Part shown: piece after piece, positions 48,036 through 58,758 of the stretch
Numbering within the stretch: the stretch's first letter is position 1
Layout of the letters: every line of letters starts with the position of its first letter
Assembly (NCBI RefSeq): GCF_024323335.1
Contig: NC_066583.1
Coordinates: 412,932,031 to 412,996,030 of the forward strand
Source of the DNA: Lathyrus oleraceus
Lineage: Eukaryota > Streptophyta > Magnoliopsida > Fabales > Fabaceae
Direction: 5' to 3'
Length of the DNA stretch: 64,000 nt
The notes under the pieces: model-generated
Database searches by the model: none
What the model saw: only the letters and a program-made list of their open reading frames with translations
Told to the model about the DNA's origin: nothing
Program-made: the position numbers and the translations under genes

Positions 48036-48280
48036 TTATGCGAAGTATTTTTTTTTAACTGCGTCTGAGTTAATAGGGGACGGGAATCCTTCGCCATCCA
48101 TGGTTGTTAGCATTAAAGCTCCGCCATAGAAAATCCTTTTCACCACGTACGGACCCTCATAGTTCGGTGTCCATTTGCCCCTGTAATCTGTGTTGGGAGG
48201 AAGAAATCTTTTGAGTACCAATTCACCGACTTGATACCCCGAGGGCGCACTTTCTGACCAAATGCTTTCTTCATTCGTCT
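48036..48280 (-). pseudogene. C-terminal remnant of O2 integrase
   Basis: Only the C-terminal segment is left: GELVLKRFLPP, RGKWTPNYEGPYVVKR and the stop at 48036, matching the O1 integrase end at 14238-14400. The zinc-binding region and the D, D, E core are absent. The reading runs directly into the end of the second RNase H (about 48280), which marks an internal deletion. Confidence 0.85.
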
Positions 48281-48724
48281 CTGACCGAGATACGTCAATT
48301 CTGGGTACGTAGTTCCAACATAGCACCTTAATCATCGAAGACAAGGTAAACAAAGCATCAGCAAATTGGTTTTCTTCAAAAGAAAGTCAACAATCTTCTC
48401 GTGTAGTCTCTGTAAGGAGCCAGATGAGGCTGAGGTGTATACCATTTCCCGTTGGTTTGATTGATTTCCAAAGCTGAATCCCCGTATACATCCAGGGTTT
48501 TAATCTGTATATTGATGGCTTCCTCAAGTCTTAGGATATAAGCTTCGTATGCGGCTTCATTGTTGGTGCAGGGAAAAGTTATTCTGGCACCAAATGGCAT
48601 ATGAACCCCCTTTCGGTGTGATCAACACTACACCAACTCCGCGACCATTGACGTGGACCGCCCTATCAAACATCATAACCCATTTGGATTCAGGGTCAGG
48701 CCCCTCCTCCGGGAGTGGTTCCTC
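48281..48724 (-). pseudogene. Second (archaeal-type) RNase H of O2
   Basis: The minus strand gives WVMMFDRAVHVNGRG with the first catalytic Asp near 48660, then YEAYILRLEEAINIQI, DVYGDSALEINQ and the C-terminal CWNYVPRIDVSR before the deletion join. The frame changes near 48600. A stop falls close to 48376. Compared with O1 the first motif is retained. Confidence 0.75.
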
Positions 48725-49180
48725 TCAATCTTTCGATTTGAGAAACATGATGTCCTCATCAGGAAAGTCAAACCTCATAGGTTGATAATCATCAATCGGT
48801 TGCTCTGCAAGATAGTCTAACAAGACACTTCCTTTGATGGCTTTTTGTGAAGGGTATTGGATGTCATTCTTTGTCAGCATCATTTGCCACCTAGCAACCC
48901 TTCCGGTAAACGCTGACTTTTCAAAAATATACTTGACTTGATCCATCTTTGATATCAATAGAGTCGTGTGAGTCAACATATACTATCTTAGTTGGCGAGC
49001 AGCCCATGCCAAAGCGCGGCAAGTTTTCTCGAGCAATGAGTATCTTTGTTCACAGTCGGTAAACTTTTGCTAAGGTAGTATATTGCATGCTCTTTTCGAC
49101 CTGACTCGTCATGCTGACCGAGCACACAACCCATTGACCTTTCTAACACAGTCAAGTACATGATCAACGGTCTTTCCTCT
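48725..49180 (-). pseudogene. RNase H of O2
   Basis: It starts at the deletion join with RPLIMYLTVLE, then GCVLGQHDESGRKEHAIYYLS, CRALAWAA and SKMDQVKYIFEK, followed by the linker LAEQPIDDYQPM. There are one or two frame changes near 49000-49070. It is joined to the first part of the RT region by a deletion, so it lacks the polymerase it normally follows. Confidence 0.8.
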
Positions 49181-49419
49181 CGGCCTGTAGACTTGCCCCG
49201 ATCTTGATCTCTTTCTTGTCGTCTGCGGTACCGATGTTGACGGTCTCAATCACCTCCTGATAAGGTGTAATAGCTTGGTCCTCCTGTTTCAACAATCTGG
49301 CTAACCCTTCAGGCAATTCACAATCTTCCTCAACCCCTTCTTCGACTTAATAGATAGGATTGTCGAAGTCATACTTGGCCATAGCAGTGTCGTTAGTAGT
49401 GAGATCCGGGTGGTCCGCT
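49181..49419 (-). pseudogene. RT-region N-terminus of O2, polymerase deleted
   Basis: This exon starts at the intron acceptor. The acidic linker (EEGVEEDCELPEGLARLL) and the segment ending KIGASLQA are the usual start of the Ogre RT region. Then, near 49180, it passes straight into the RNase H start. The whole polymerase part, including the metal-binding motifs, is missing: about 1 kb by comparison with O1. A TAA near 49349 replaces an expected Gln. Confidence 0.85.
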
Positions 49420-49692
49420 CTGCATGATGGAGGATCATGTTTTACCTTAGAATAAGAGATTTTTTTTTGGAAAGAAAGAAAAAACGAAAAAAGAAACATT
49501 GCCATTTTTTTTTTGTAAAAAAAATCTGAAAGAAAGAGAACACAAAATTGTTTGCAAAAGCCGTCCTTTATTGATGATAAAAATAATTGCGAAATGTAAC
49601 TAAATGGATGGCCCTACAAATGATCCGTTACACCTTGGGCAAAGTGTAAGACTTTATTATGCATGTGATAAAAGGAAAACAATAAAAATTAC
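49420..49692 (-). other. Retroelement intron between protease and RT of O2 (273 bp)
   Basis: The minus strand gives a donor GTAATT at 49692 and an acceptor CATCATGCAG at 49420. Removing it keeps the frame, with the cut after the second base of a codon, exactly as in O1 (17658-17926, 269 bp). It contains T- and A-rich stretches. Without splicing, the reading stops at the first codon past the donor. Confidence 0.8.
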
Positions 49693-52600
49693 TCCTTCAG
49701 TGGAGTAAACCGGACGACTTTTTCAGACGACCAATTGTCGAGCTTTTCTCCTGGGACACACGGGCGAATCCAGCTATCTAAGTCACAGTCGCTGTCAGCC
49801 TTGTCTTCATCTGCAGCATTGACGATGTGGGGAGAAACCAAACCCCCGCTGGAGAGAGTACCAGTTTCATTCTTCTGAGATCCCGGAGCATACCCCAATC
49901 CAAACTTGTATTCTTTGATGACTGGCTCCACAAATTTGCCCCAGCCTTGGGCATTACCAGCTTTAACCACTTCGACAACTTGCTTGTATGAAGAGATAGA
50001 AGTCCCGACCTTCTCAAACTCGGTGAAAAGACAGCTTCGGGCGCGACCTCATTGATGTTTATGGCTTCGAAGCCCTGACACAGCATCTCGTGCATCTCGT
50101 CGTCCATCTCTACAAACTTAAATGTAGACAGGTGGCTAACAAAAATATCCTCTTCACCACAGACAGTGACGACCTGACCTTCTAGTTCATATTTGAGCTT
50201 CTGGTGGAGGGTAGAAGTAACAGCACCGGCAACATGAATCCAAGGCCGACCTAGCAGACAGCTGTAGGCAGGCTGGATATCCATCACATAAAAGGTGCTC
50301 TCGAACACCTGCGATCCAATCTTAACTGGCAACTCAACTTCGCCAAAGACTGCTCTCTTAGAGCCATCAAAAGCCCTCACAACTAACTTACTTGGCCTCA
50401 GGATGGTGTCATCGCAATCCAACTTCATTAAGGCTTTCTTTGGAAGAGCATTCAGAGAAGAGCCTGTATCAACCAAAACATGGGAAAGCATCACCCCTTT
50501 GCACTCCATTGTGATATGCAAGGCTTTGTTGTGATTCCTGCCCTCAGATGTTAGGTCATTATCGGTGAAACCTAGCCCCCGGCTAGCGTTTACATTGGAA
50601 ACTACCGACTCCAGCTGGTTAACAGTTATCTCCGGTGGAACATAGGCCATATTCAGTACTTTCAATAAGGCTGCTCTGTGCGCCTCAGAGCACAACAATA
50701 GTGAGAGAATGGAGATCTTTGAGGGTGTCTGATTTAGCTGGTCGACTACCTTGTAGTCACTTTTCTTGATAATCCTCATAAACTCATCCACTTCCTTCTT
50801 GAATGCGGTCTTAGGAGGATCTTCCTCAGTAGTAACCTCTTCGGCGGCCATCTGTTTCCCTTTAGCCTTGGCAGCTGCCTCGACTTCAGTATTCGCGCGT
50901 AATGTTGATGGTGCAAATAGGCGTCCACTGCGAGTGAAGCCACCAACCCCTCCAACATTGTCTACAGCAGAGCTACCAATGTCAATGTCTTCTTCGTTAA
51001 CTTTCTGCCCCTGGCAGTAGATATCAGCCCCATAGTGCCACGGGATAGCACTGTCTTTCTCATACGGAACAGGTCCTGGTATTGTGATGGTGATCGGACC
51101 AACCAAAGTCGGTTGAGGGCTGTCAGAGTAAATTGCAACTGGTGCTGAACTTTTGATGTTCACCGCTGCTGGTTTTGTACTTTCTAGGAAATATATTGTT
51201 GTCGGAGCGAGTCTCTCGGGAACATATATTTCTTCAGGAGTGAAATAAAACGTCACCGTCGATACATCATTCTTCACTGGACGGGCCTGATCGAACTGAA
51301 GACAACCTTCATCTATCAGTTGTTGAATACCCCTTCTCAAACTATCACATCCGTTTTCGGCAGCTTGACAATTTCTGCATTCTTCCCCACAGCCCGGGAA
51401 AATCTGTCCTTTCAGAAGTCGGTCTTTAACCACCGATAGCGAAGTCTTCACCTTAGTCACATCAGAAACCAAATTCAAAGTTTCCCCACTATCAACAGCA
51501 TTAATCCTCTGCCCGCCGTGAGCCGGCATCGGGTTCTGGATAACATTAGGCACTGGAGCAAAATTGATAGCCTGGGCATCTCTCAAATCTTGTACCTTTA
51601 ACTGGAGAGCCTTGCAATTATCTGTAGTATGGCCAGGTGTGTTGGAGTGAAAAGCACATCTGGCGTTGACATCATAACCTCTAGGCAAATTATTGGGATC
51701 GATTGGTGGGGCCAGAGTTCTCAACGTAACCAGATTCATGTCAATCAGCTTGGAAAGTAATACTGAATAAGGCATTGGGATTGGCTCGATGACCCGGTCC
51801 GTCTGCCTTGGACGTTGTTGATAGTGTCTCTGCTGACCCGGATTACCTCCTTGTTGTTGATTGTTGTACCTAGGTTGTTGTTGCGGATGATATTGCGGTT
51901 GAGGAACAGGTGTTGGAATAGTGACTGCGGCCACTTGATCTTGATAATAATTAGGGCGTCCTCTACCCCTGCCTCTGCCGGCATACACAATGCTTGCCTC
52001 GCCTTCTTTTCTTCGCTGACCGTTACCAGCAAACGGTCTCTTGGGACCTGATGAGTTGGAAGCACTATTGTCTTGAATTTGGCCCATCTTCAACAGACTC
52101 TCGATTCTTTCTCCAGCAATTACTATCTCTACAAAGCTGATTGACAGGCAAGCAGCCAATCTCTCAATATAATTGCCTTGAAGAGTGTTCATGAACATGT
52201 CCGCCATCTCCCTTTCAGACATAGGGGGTTGGACGGACGCAGCAATCTGTCTCCAACGCTGAGCATACTCTCTAAAGGTTTCCTTGGCAATCTGAGACAT
52301 ACCTTGCAACAAGGTCCGATTTGGAGCCATGTCCAAGTTGTATTGATATTGCTTGACAAAAGCCTCTGCCAAGTCTTTCCAGCTCTTGATGGTAGTACGA
52401 GACAAATGAGAATACCATTCACGAGAAGCTCCAGTTAGATTGTCTTCAAAATAGTACATCCACAGCTTTTCATCTTCCGTGTGAGCTCCCAACCTTCCCA
52501 GATAAGATTGGAGATGAGTGCGTGGGCAAGAAGCCCCATTGTATTTCTCAAAAGTAGGGGGTTTGAACTTGTGAGGAATCCTTACTCCCTGAACCAGACC

Positions 52601-53160
52601 AAGATTTGTGACATCAAAGCCTAAGGAATTTTGAGACTCCAAAGATTTGAGCTTCTCATCAAGCTCATCCATACGACGAGTGGTCTCGAGGGCCTCGTCG
52701 TGCAAAGAAAATTGATCATACTGATAATCTTCAGTAACGGGGCGCCCGTTAATCCGAATTCCTTGATTCACATTGTACCTTCCGCCAATACCATTTCCAA
52801 CATTCCCTGTGTTGCCAACATTACCCGGGTTTCCATCAGCATTTGCGTTACCCGCGTTACCAGTGTTCACAGGGTTATCAGCGTTCCCAGGGTTACCAGG
52901 GTTTCCCTCAGCATTTAGTATCTCCACCTCCGGATCGGGTCTCGGTTGCTCAACCAATTCCCTCAGCTTTTCCTGGCCTTCTGCCATACCAGTCATCTAT
53001 GTCATGAACTGATCCATCCTTTCACGCATATCAGCCAGCTCTTTCTGTACTTGGTCCATCGCTAGCTGTGAACGATTTTCCTTTGTCGGGTACCTGTGGA
53101 CTCGCTTGGGACCAATAACTGCCTGATTCAGGGAACAAACATTAGACACTATGGTGACAC
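49693..53160 (-). pseudogene. gag-protease of O2, nearly intact
   Basis: One frame is open for 1,072 codons (52996-49778). From the ATG at 52996: a Gly/Asn-rich stretch (residues 31-72), gag domain (about 160-270, with FEDNLTGASREWY and FREYAQRWRQ), a GRGRGRGR patch, a Gln-rich stretch, a Cys/His cluster (CAFHSNTPGH and DNC from residue 447), then protease with VLVDTGSSLN (Asp 843) and PAYSCLLGRPWIH. Only two lesions appear: an in-frame TAG at 52997-52999, where Gln is expected (the gag frame continues upstream), and one extra base in the A run at 50026-50029, which shifts the last 110 or so codons. The shifted frame (49970-49689) leads correctly to the intron donor. A functional gag could start at 52996. 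Confidence 0.85.
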
Positions 53161-54082
53161 CTGCAAAACAGACAAGGGTTAATATGCATGGTATGCGACG
53201 CATTGCTTGTTCAGTTTTAAGGCACCCCCGTTTTGAAAGGGAATACCCTGCAAATGAATAAGCATGAGATGTTGGATGCAAATATGCAGATGATGTTATG
53301 CAATGCAAAGGCATGTCACTCAGAATTGATGGATCCGCTTGAACATCTATCAGGTTGCACTGCCTAGAGAGAAATTCACTGAGGAATATAATACAAGACC
53401 AAAACTCTGCTCCAGAAAACCGGGTTGGTTGGAGGTTAAGGTTTCCTGAATTTAGCCCGCCCCTCGCTGGTAGGTTCTAAGAACAGAAGTTCGTCAGCTT
53501 CAGCCCTTCAGTTGCGAATAATACGTTTACCACTGAAGGTTTGGTATTATTACGGGACAAAAGACCTCCATTGACTCCCCTCAATAGGACATCCTAATAG
53601 CAAGTTCCCAGTCTCGGGATCCTCGGATTGAGCAGCGAGAATGCGCCCACCAGAGCTAACATAATCACGTCTCGGAGGAGAGGCCTCGACTGAGTTCTCG
53701 GGAAATGGTCACCAGAGTCGACGATTTCTAGAGGAACATCCTGCCGTTACGGAACACCCGTAAGACATAATATATCCAAAAGAAACCTCGTCTGGGTGTG
53801 GTTCTTCACGAACGACTTAACGTAGCAACACGCCACGCAAGCCTCATGATTATCCACTCTAAAACCTGTGTGTACACTCAAGCCTGGGTAATGGGCTTAT
53901 CTCTCATAGAACACCCCATCCCAACAAACAAACAAACAGATCCAACAGATACAACAGATGCATGCAAGCAGGTAAGCAAATAAATGTACAAAAGCATGAA
54001 CACCCAATAAACAAGAAATCACACAAGCTAGGAGGGACTCGCTTAGGGAAGATGGACCAGCAAGCGGTCAACTTCTTTCAAT
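53161..54082 (-). other. 5' leader of O2
   Basis: It contains no gene. No ORF1 is present, unlike O1. At 53161-53170 the minus strand reads TGTTTTGCAG just before the conserved gag start, which looks like a splice acceptor. No donor was identified with confidence. Confidence 0.55.
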
Positions 54083-54100
54083 TCCCCAACAGAGTCGCCA
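54083..54100 (-). other. Primer binding site of O2 (tRNA-Arg type)
   Basis: The minus strand reads TGGCGACTCTGTTGGGGA, 2 bp from the LTR edge, similar to the O1 site with three differences. Confidence 0.75.
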
Positions 54101-54102
54101 GC

Positions 54103-55842
54103 TGTCGCAACCTGAAAAATACAGTGCGCGAAAAAACAACCGGCGAAAGAAAATGACAGAAGAGTCGCCACCGTGCGTTATTCATCCCAAAGGAGGGAAA
54201 GGAAACGCTCGAAGTAAACCTGAAAAAGGAAAGGACAAGACGGGGTCTCGCAACCAAATCTTGGGTTCGGGAGTCGGTTATGCGAAGGGAAGGTATTAGC
54301 ACCCTTACGCATCCGTAGTACTCTACGGGATCCACTTTTGTAGTTCTTGTCTAAAGGGTGTGAGTTTATCTTGTGCTGTTTACCAAAAAAAAAGGGTTAA
54401 ACGAAAATGACTCGCGCGGATGTCGCATCCACTACATACGTATCTCATTTGAATATGAGAATCAGAGTCTTCGTAGCTCGGCTGACCTATGGGTTGGGGG
54501 GATGTGTGCTCGCTAAGACATCGCGTCTTATGCCTACGTATCTCATCTGGAATGAGAATCAGAGCAAGCCGTAGTTCGGCTAATTACGGGGTTATGGAGT
54601 GGGTTTTGGATGAACGACGTCACTACGCAATCTACCGGATGCTCGACCTTTGGAGACTTACTCGCCTGTAGTAGAAGGAGTTAACGTGTTGCTTTGGGTT
54701 TTAGGGTTTGAGGGTTACTCATGCAAAAGGGCAAAAAGGCAATCCTCGACGAAGGAACCGCGCTACCTATGGGGATACGAACACATACAAAACAAACATG
54801 TATAAAGTAAACGTGCCAACAAGGGGCTCAGAAGTAAATAAACAAAAGAAAACAAATGCCTCCTATCGAGGTCTTCCAGCTAAGAAAGCGATAAAATGCG
54901 GAAAAGAGGTAAAAGTACCACACGGATAAAGATCCGAAGTAACAGCAATTAAAGGAGTAAGAAACCCAGGGATCTCCCAAGCTAATGCCATCAAAGAAAG
55001 GTGAGTCAGTACAGGTAATTGGAATGAACCTCTAGGGGGTATCCCACAAATAAAGTGGGAAAACCACGCAAACCATCTCTGCAAGAGTCTGTGAGCCCTC
55101 ACAAAAACTCAACAAAAGGGTTAGTGAAACACGATAAGCATTTTTTTCATGGATAACAATATGGTTTCAGAAACCTCAAAACCTGTGGCATACATTTCAG
55201 AAATCATGTGATTAAACATTCAAGGCATAGGTTTCACTCATTCATGCATAATTAAACCCGTGAGCAAAGACATAATGAAATTCATCCATCATACCTCATA
55301 CATTCAGATGATCCAAATTAAGAGCATAAAATCATGGGAATGAGGCAAACCTGATGGGAGAGACCGGTTGAAATGTTAGGGTTTGCGTGAGATGAAAGTG
55401 TGTGAGTCAGATTGAATTTTTCAGAGCTGCCTGGGGGTTGCTCTGAGTTCTCTGTCAGGTTTCTCTCCAGGTTTTGTCAAGGGTTTTGTTTCAAGGAAAC
55501 CTCAGAGTATTTTGCTTCTCTTCCTTTTTCTGTCTGATCTCCCTCTTTTATAACCTGATTTTCATGGCTTTGTGGGCTCAAATGAGAGAGGTCCAAGTCC
55601 AAGTTTTTTCTATTATATTTTATTTATTTTTTTATTATTATTATTATTTTATTTTAATTTTTTTTTTTGTTATTATTATTATTTTTCGCGTTTTTTCTTT
55701 TCTTTTTTTTTTATTTTTTATTTTTTTTATTTTTATTTTTTAAATAAAGTTTCTTGGATCGAATTCTGATTGACATGATGAAATGCAATATGAAATGCTA
55801 AATGAATGCATGAATGAGGAGGGCAAATTTTTGGGTGTTACA
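54103..55842 (-). repeat. 5' LTR (LTR-B) of O2, 1,740 bp
   Basis: It begins TGTCGCAACC and ends GTGTTACA. It aligns along its length with 43814-45522. The T-rich tract at 55605-55742 is longer and interrupted by ATT repeats. Confidence 0.9.
55545..55552 (-). promoter_or_regulatory. TATA box of LTR-B, 5' copy
   Basis: The minus strand reads TATAAAAG in GGTTATAAAAGAGG. As part of the 5' LTR this copy would drive the O2 transcript. Confidence 0.6.
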
Positions 55843-55847
55843 GTCCC
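55843..55847. repeat. Right target site duplication of O2
   Basis: GTCCC, matching 43809-43813. The empty site can be read in O1 at 10731-10742 as TTGGTCCCTAAG. Confidence 0.9.
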
Positions 55848-56465
55848 TAAGAGACCTCATGATGCATATGATATGAATGTTAAAATAATCTCTGTGGGGA
55901 AACTGTTTCCACAAAGGAAAAGAACTCGGAGAGACTGAAAATCCACAAGAGCATAGTGCATTCCATAAGGAAAACTCACTAGGGATACAGAGACTCTAGG
56001 GGGGAAGGTTGTGCATAGGCCAGGCTACGACTTAAAACTGTTGGGGGACACGAGAGATTCCATGAAAATAAATCAATGGAAAGGCTTAGCCGGGGATAAA
56101 AGGGAAAACCTGCAGGAAAAAACAGGTAAATCAGAACAAAGCTAAAATGCCTGAACCAAGCAGGGGACGGCGATTTCACTGAGGAAATACACACTCAAAC
56201 TCGACTGGGGAAGAAAAGATCTTCGACGTAGGAGTAACAGAAGTATATTATCCACTACTGGTTACTGGGTAAGGAGATAACAAAATTTGTCAGGGAGGAC
56301 ATCTGTTACCGGTTAGAGTAAACATATCAAGGATGACTCACTAAGGGCAACCAGGAGGTGTATTGATTACCTGTTACTGGGTAAGAATAAACTGTTGGGG
56401 AAAAGCCAAAATAGGATTTACAACTACCGGCTATTGGGCAGAAGACCAAAGAAAGAGAATATTTG
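55848..56465 (-). other. O3 3' UTR, right of the O2 insertion
   Basis: It matches the start of the O1 3' UTR (TAAGAGACCTCATGATGC, compare 10739-10755) and has the same CGGTTACTGGGTA-type repeats (about 56250-56450). It is cut by LTR-A at 56466. The coding part of O3 is not in the window. Confidence 0.7.
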
Positions 56466-58218
56466 TGTAGCGGGGTATTCGTTACCATTAGAGATATTGG
56501 CTAAATCTAAGGTAAACCATACAAGTCGAGTCGCCACCGCACTTCTATTTATCCAAAGGAATGGTTAGAAAGCGAACAAAAACCTAAAAGTTTTATCGAA
56601 TCAAAAACTAGTAAAAATGTCAGAGATCGGGGTAAGGGGGTTGGTTATGCAATGGGAAGGTTTTAAGCACCCAAAACATCCTAGGTACTCCTAGGGAGCC
56701 CTTTTCACACTTGTTGTAAGGTTGGTATTTTGTGAAAAGTTTGTTTGTGCAAACACGATTGAAGAGATGAGAAGAGAATATACAAGTTATTTACATTTTG
56801 TGTTTGGATGGATAAACCCATTGCCTATGTACCATCTTAAAAAAGATTAGGATCAAAACCTCGTAGTTCGGGGTAAAAAATTCAAAACAAGTTGGTGAAT
56901 TGATTGGTCCAAAAGCCTTAAGGTCTTTTGTTATCCAAGGGAGAAAACTCAACCTAAAACCACAAATCCACCATGTGAGGATGGCTTCAACATGCTAGTG
57001 AGGGGTTAAGCCTATAATAAGCATGGAAGGCTCATTGTCCATCACTAAGGATATAGGTGAGTATTACATCTACCTCAAGGATAACTCGAACCTAATAGCT
57101 AAAGGTTATGAAAAGTTTTTGATTAAGAAAGTGGTCATTGAAACCACAGAAGTATTTGAATGAGTTATATTTACCAATGAAAAGTATTTACAAAATATGG
57201 TCAAAGTTGATTTAAAGGTTCCATTCAAAATGAGTGTTATGAAAAGAAAGTTTGAAAATCCAAAGCATGAGGCTTAGGTTTCTAATGTTTGAAAACAAAT
57301 GTTAAATGTTTTCACAAAAGTTTTGGCTTGGGTTAGAGTGGAGGGAAGAAGAAGAATGGCTAAAGTCCTAATCATACAAGAGATGAAGGATAAGAAACAA
57401 GACCACAAATGGAGTTCCTCTCTTGAGATCATTATGATGATCCAAGTAGCTCCCATCCTTTGGAATAAGCAAGCAAATAAGTGTAAGCTCAAGCAAACAA
57501 ATCAATCAAGCAAGCTCTTAGAAGATCCCCAAATATTTCTTGTATCTTTCACTTTGGATGAGCATGGTAATGGTTCTTCAATATGGCTCAAATAAGATTC
57601 ACCTAGCATAAAAGCACACAACATCAAAAAGTTCCATGAAGCAAATCAAGAAGGGACAAGATTGAGTTTAGAGGTTTGGTCCTTCTAATCCATCTTCAAA
57701 TAAATCTCTAATCAATTAATAAATTGATGAGAATATTTTTCATAGATCTATCATCATTCAAAGAGGTTAGAAAAATATTTTTGTATTTTTTGAATATCAA
57801 AAACTATTTTAAATGAAGTAAAAATAACCAGAAAAGAGAAAATTACTAAAAAATATCAAGTGATAAAATATAAAATATTAAAAATCATTTTTAGAAAGTA
57901 GAAATTAAAAGGAGAAGAAAAAAATTGGTCCCATAATTTTTGGACCAATAATGAGAGAGATATGAATTTTAGAAATAAAATGGAATTAAAAGAAATAAAA
58001 GAAATTAAAATCAAAAATTAGAAAATAGGAAAAAAGCGTGAGCCATTGGATCTGAGCTCATTAATTGAGCTGGCAAATCATGAGGCCTAAACGCGCGCGC
58101 CTACCATGTTCCTTAGTCAATGCACCACATGTGGCAATATGGAAAGTCATAACATTGGACGCTTAGGATTAGATCTGGAAAAACAAATGGAAGGCCCTGA
58201 TTGAATCTGGAGACCAAA

Positions 58219-58236
58219 CAGTGGCCACCACCACTG
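58219..58236 (-). other. LTR-A hairpin, third copy
   Basis: CAGTGG and CCACTG flank CCACCA, followed by TCTTCTCCGG. Arms differ from the other LTR-A copies but still pair. Confidence 0.6.
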
Positions 58237-58325
58237 TCTTCTCCGGCCAGCTCCGGCGAGGTCCAAAAATTGCAGAGGAAAAAATGGCAACCAAAATGCA
58301 CGATCCAGGCATCATTCGAAAGCTT

Positions 58326-58343
58326 GGGTGATGTACATCACCC
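58326..58343. other. 18-bp perfect palindrome in LTR-A, third copy
   Basis: GGGTGATGT and its reverse complement, identical to 5612-5629. Confidence 0.85.
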
Positions 58344-58758
58344 CTGTACCACCCAATTCCATTCTAGATCTCTAGATTGAGAGAAATCAGAAGTGGAAAT
58401 TCTGTGGTGTTCATGTGAACTTCATGATTTTCAAAAATTGAAAGCATAGCAATGTTGCCTCTATGCAGAGGACTTCAGATCACACAAGAACAAAGCAAAT
58501 AGAGCATTATACAAGCTGGTTCAAAGCAAATAATAGTTGAAGTAAACCTTTGAATTGCAAGGCTTTTAGTCAAGATCTGTGGATGCTTTTGCTAACAGTA
58601 GGCACTATGGATCAAGAGGAGAAGGTTTAGGAACTTTGAGATATGAAGATTGATCAATGAAATCAAAATTCAGATCTGAAAATTTTGAAGAAAAATGAAA
58701 TAGTTCCTGTAGGTGGTTAATTGGCTGCATTATATGGTAAAACACTAGCTGGATGTTA

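Larger units (their letters stand above)
43814..55842 (-). mobile_element. Ogre/Tat-like element O2, 12.0 kb, complete ends, internal deletions
   Basis: Both LTRs are present (43814-45522 and 54103-55842) and GTCCC is duplicated outside them (43809-43813 and 55843-55847), so this is one intact insertion. Order on the minus strand: LTR, PBS, leader, gag, protease, intron, RT start, [deletion], RNase H, archaeal-type RNase H, [deletion], integrase C-terminus, 3' UTR repeats, PPT, LTR. It sits in the 3' UTR of O3. The LTR copies differ mostly by transitions, by eye about 2 percent. It has lost its own RT and integrase cores, so any movement would need help from other elements. Confidence 0.9.
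56466..58753 (-). repeat. LTR-A, third forward copy, deleted and interrupted
   Basis: It starts TGTAGCGGGG at 56466 and follows LTR-A with a deletion near 57690 (the part matching about 7000-8050 of O1 is missing). It contains the hairpin (58219-58236) and palindrome (58326-58343), and is cut by the start of the M1 LTR around 58754. Any ORFs are LTR shadows. Confidence 0.75.

Noticed and set aside
43889..55102. ORFs of 70-95 codons repeated near 44 kb and 54 kb
   Set aside because: They lie in the two LTRs of O2 and are present twice for that reason; no domain is seen.
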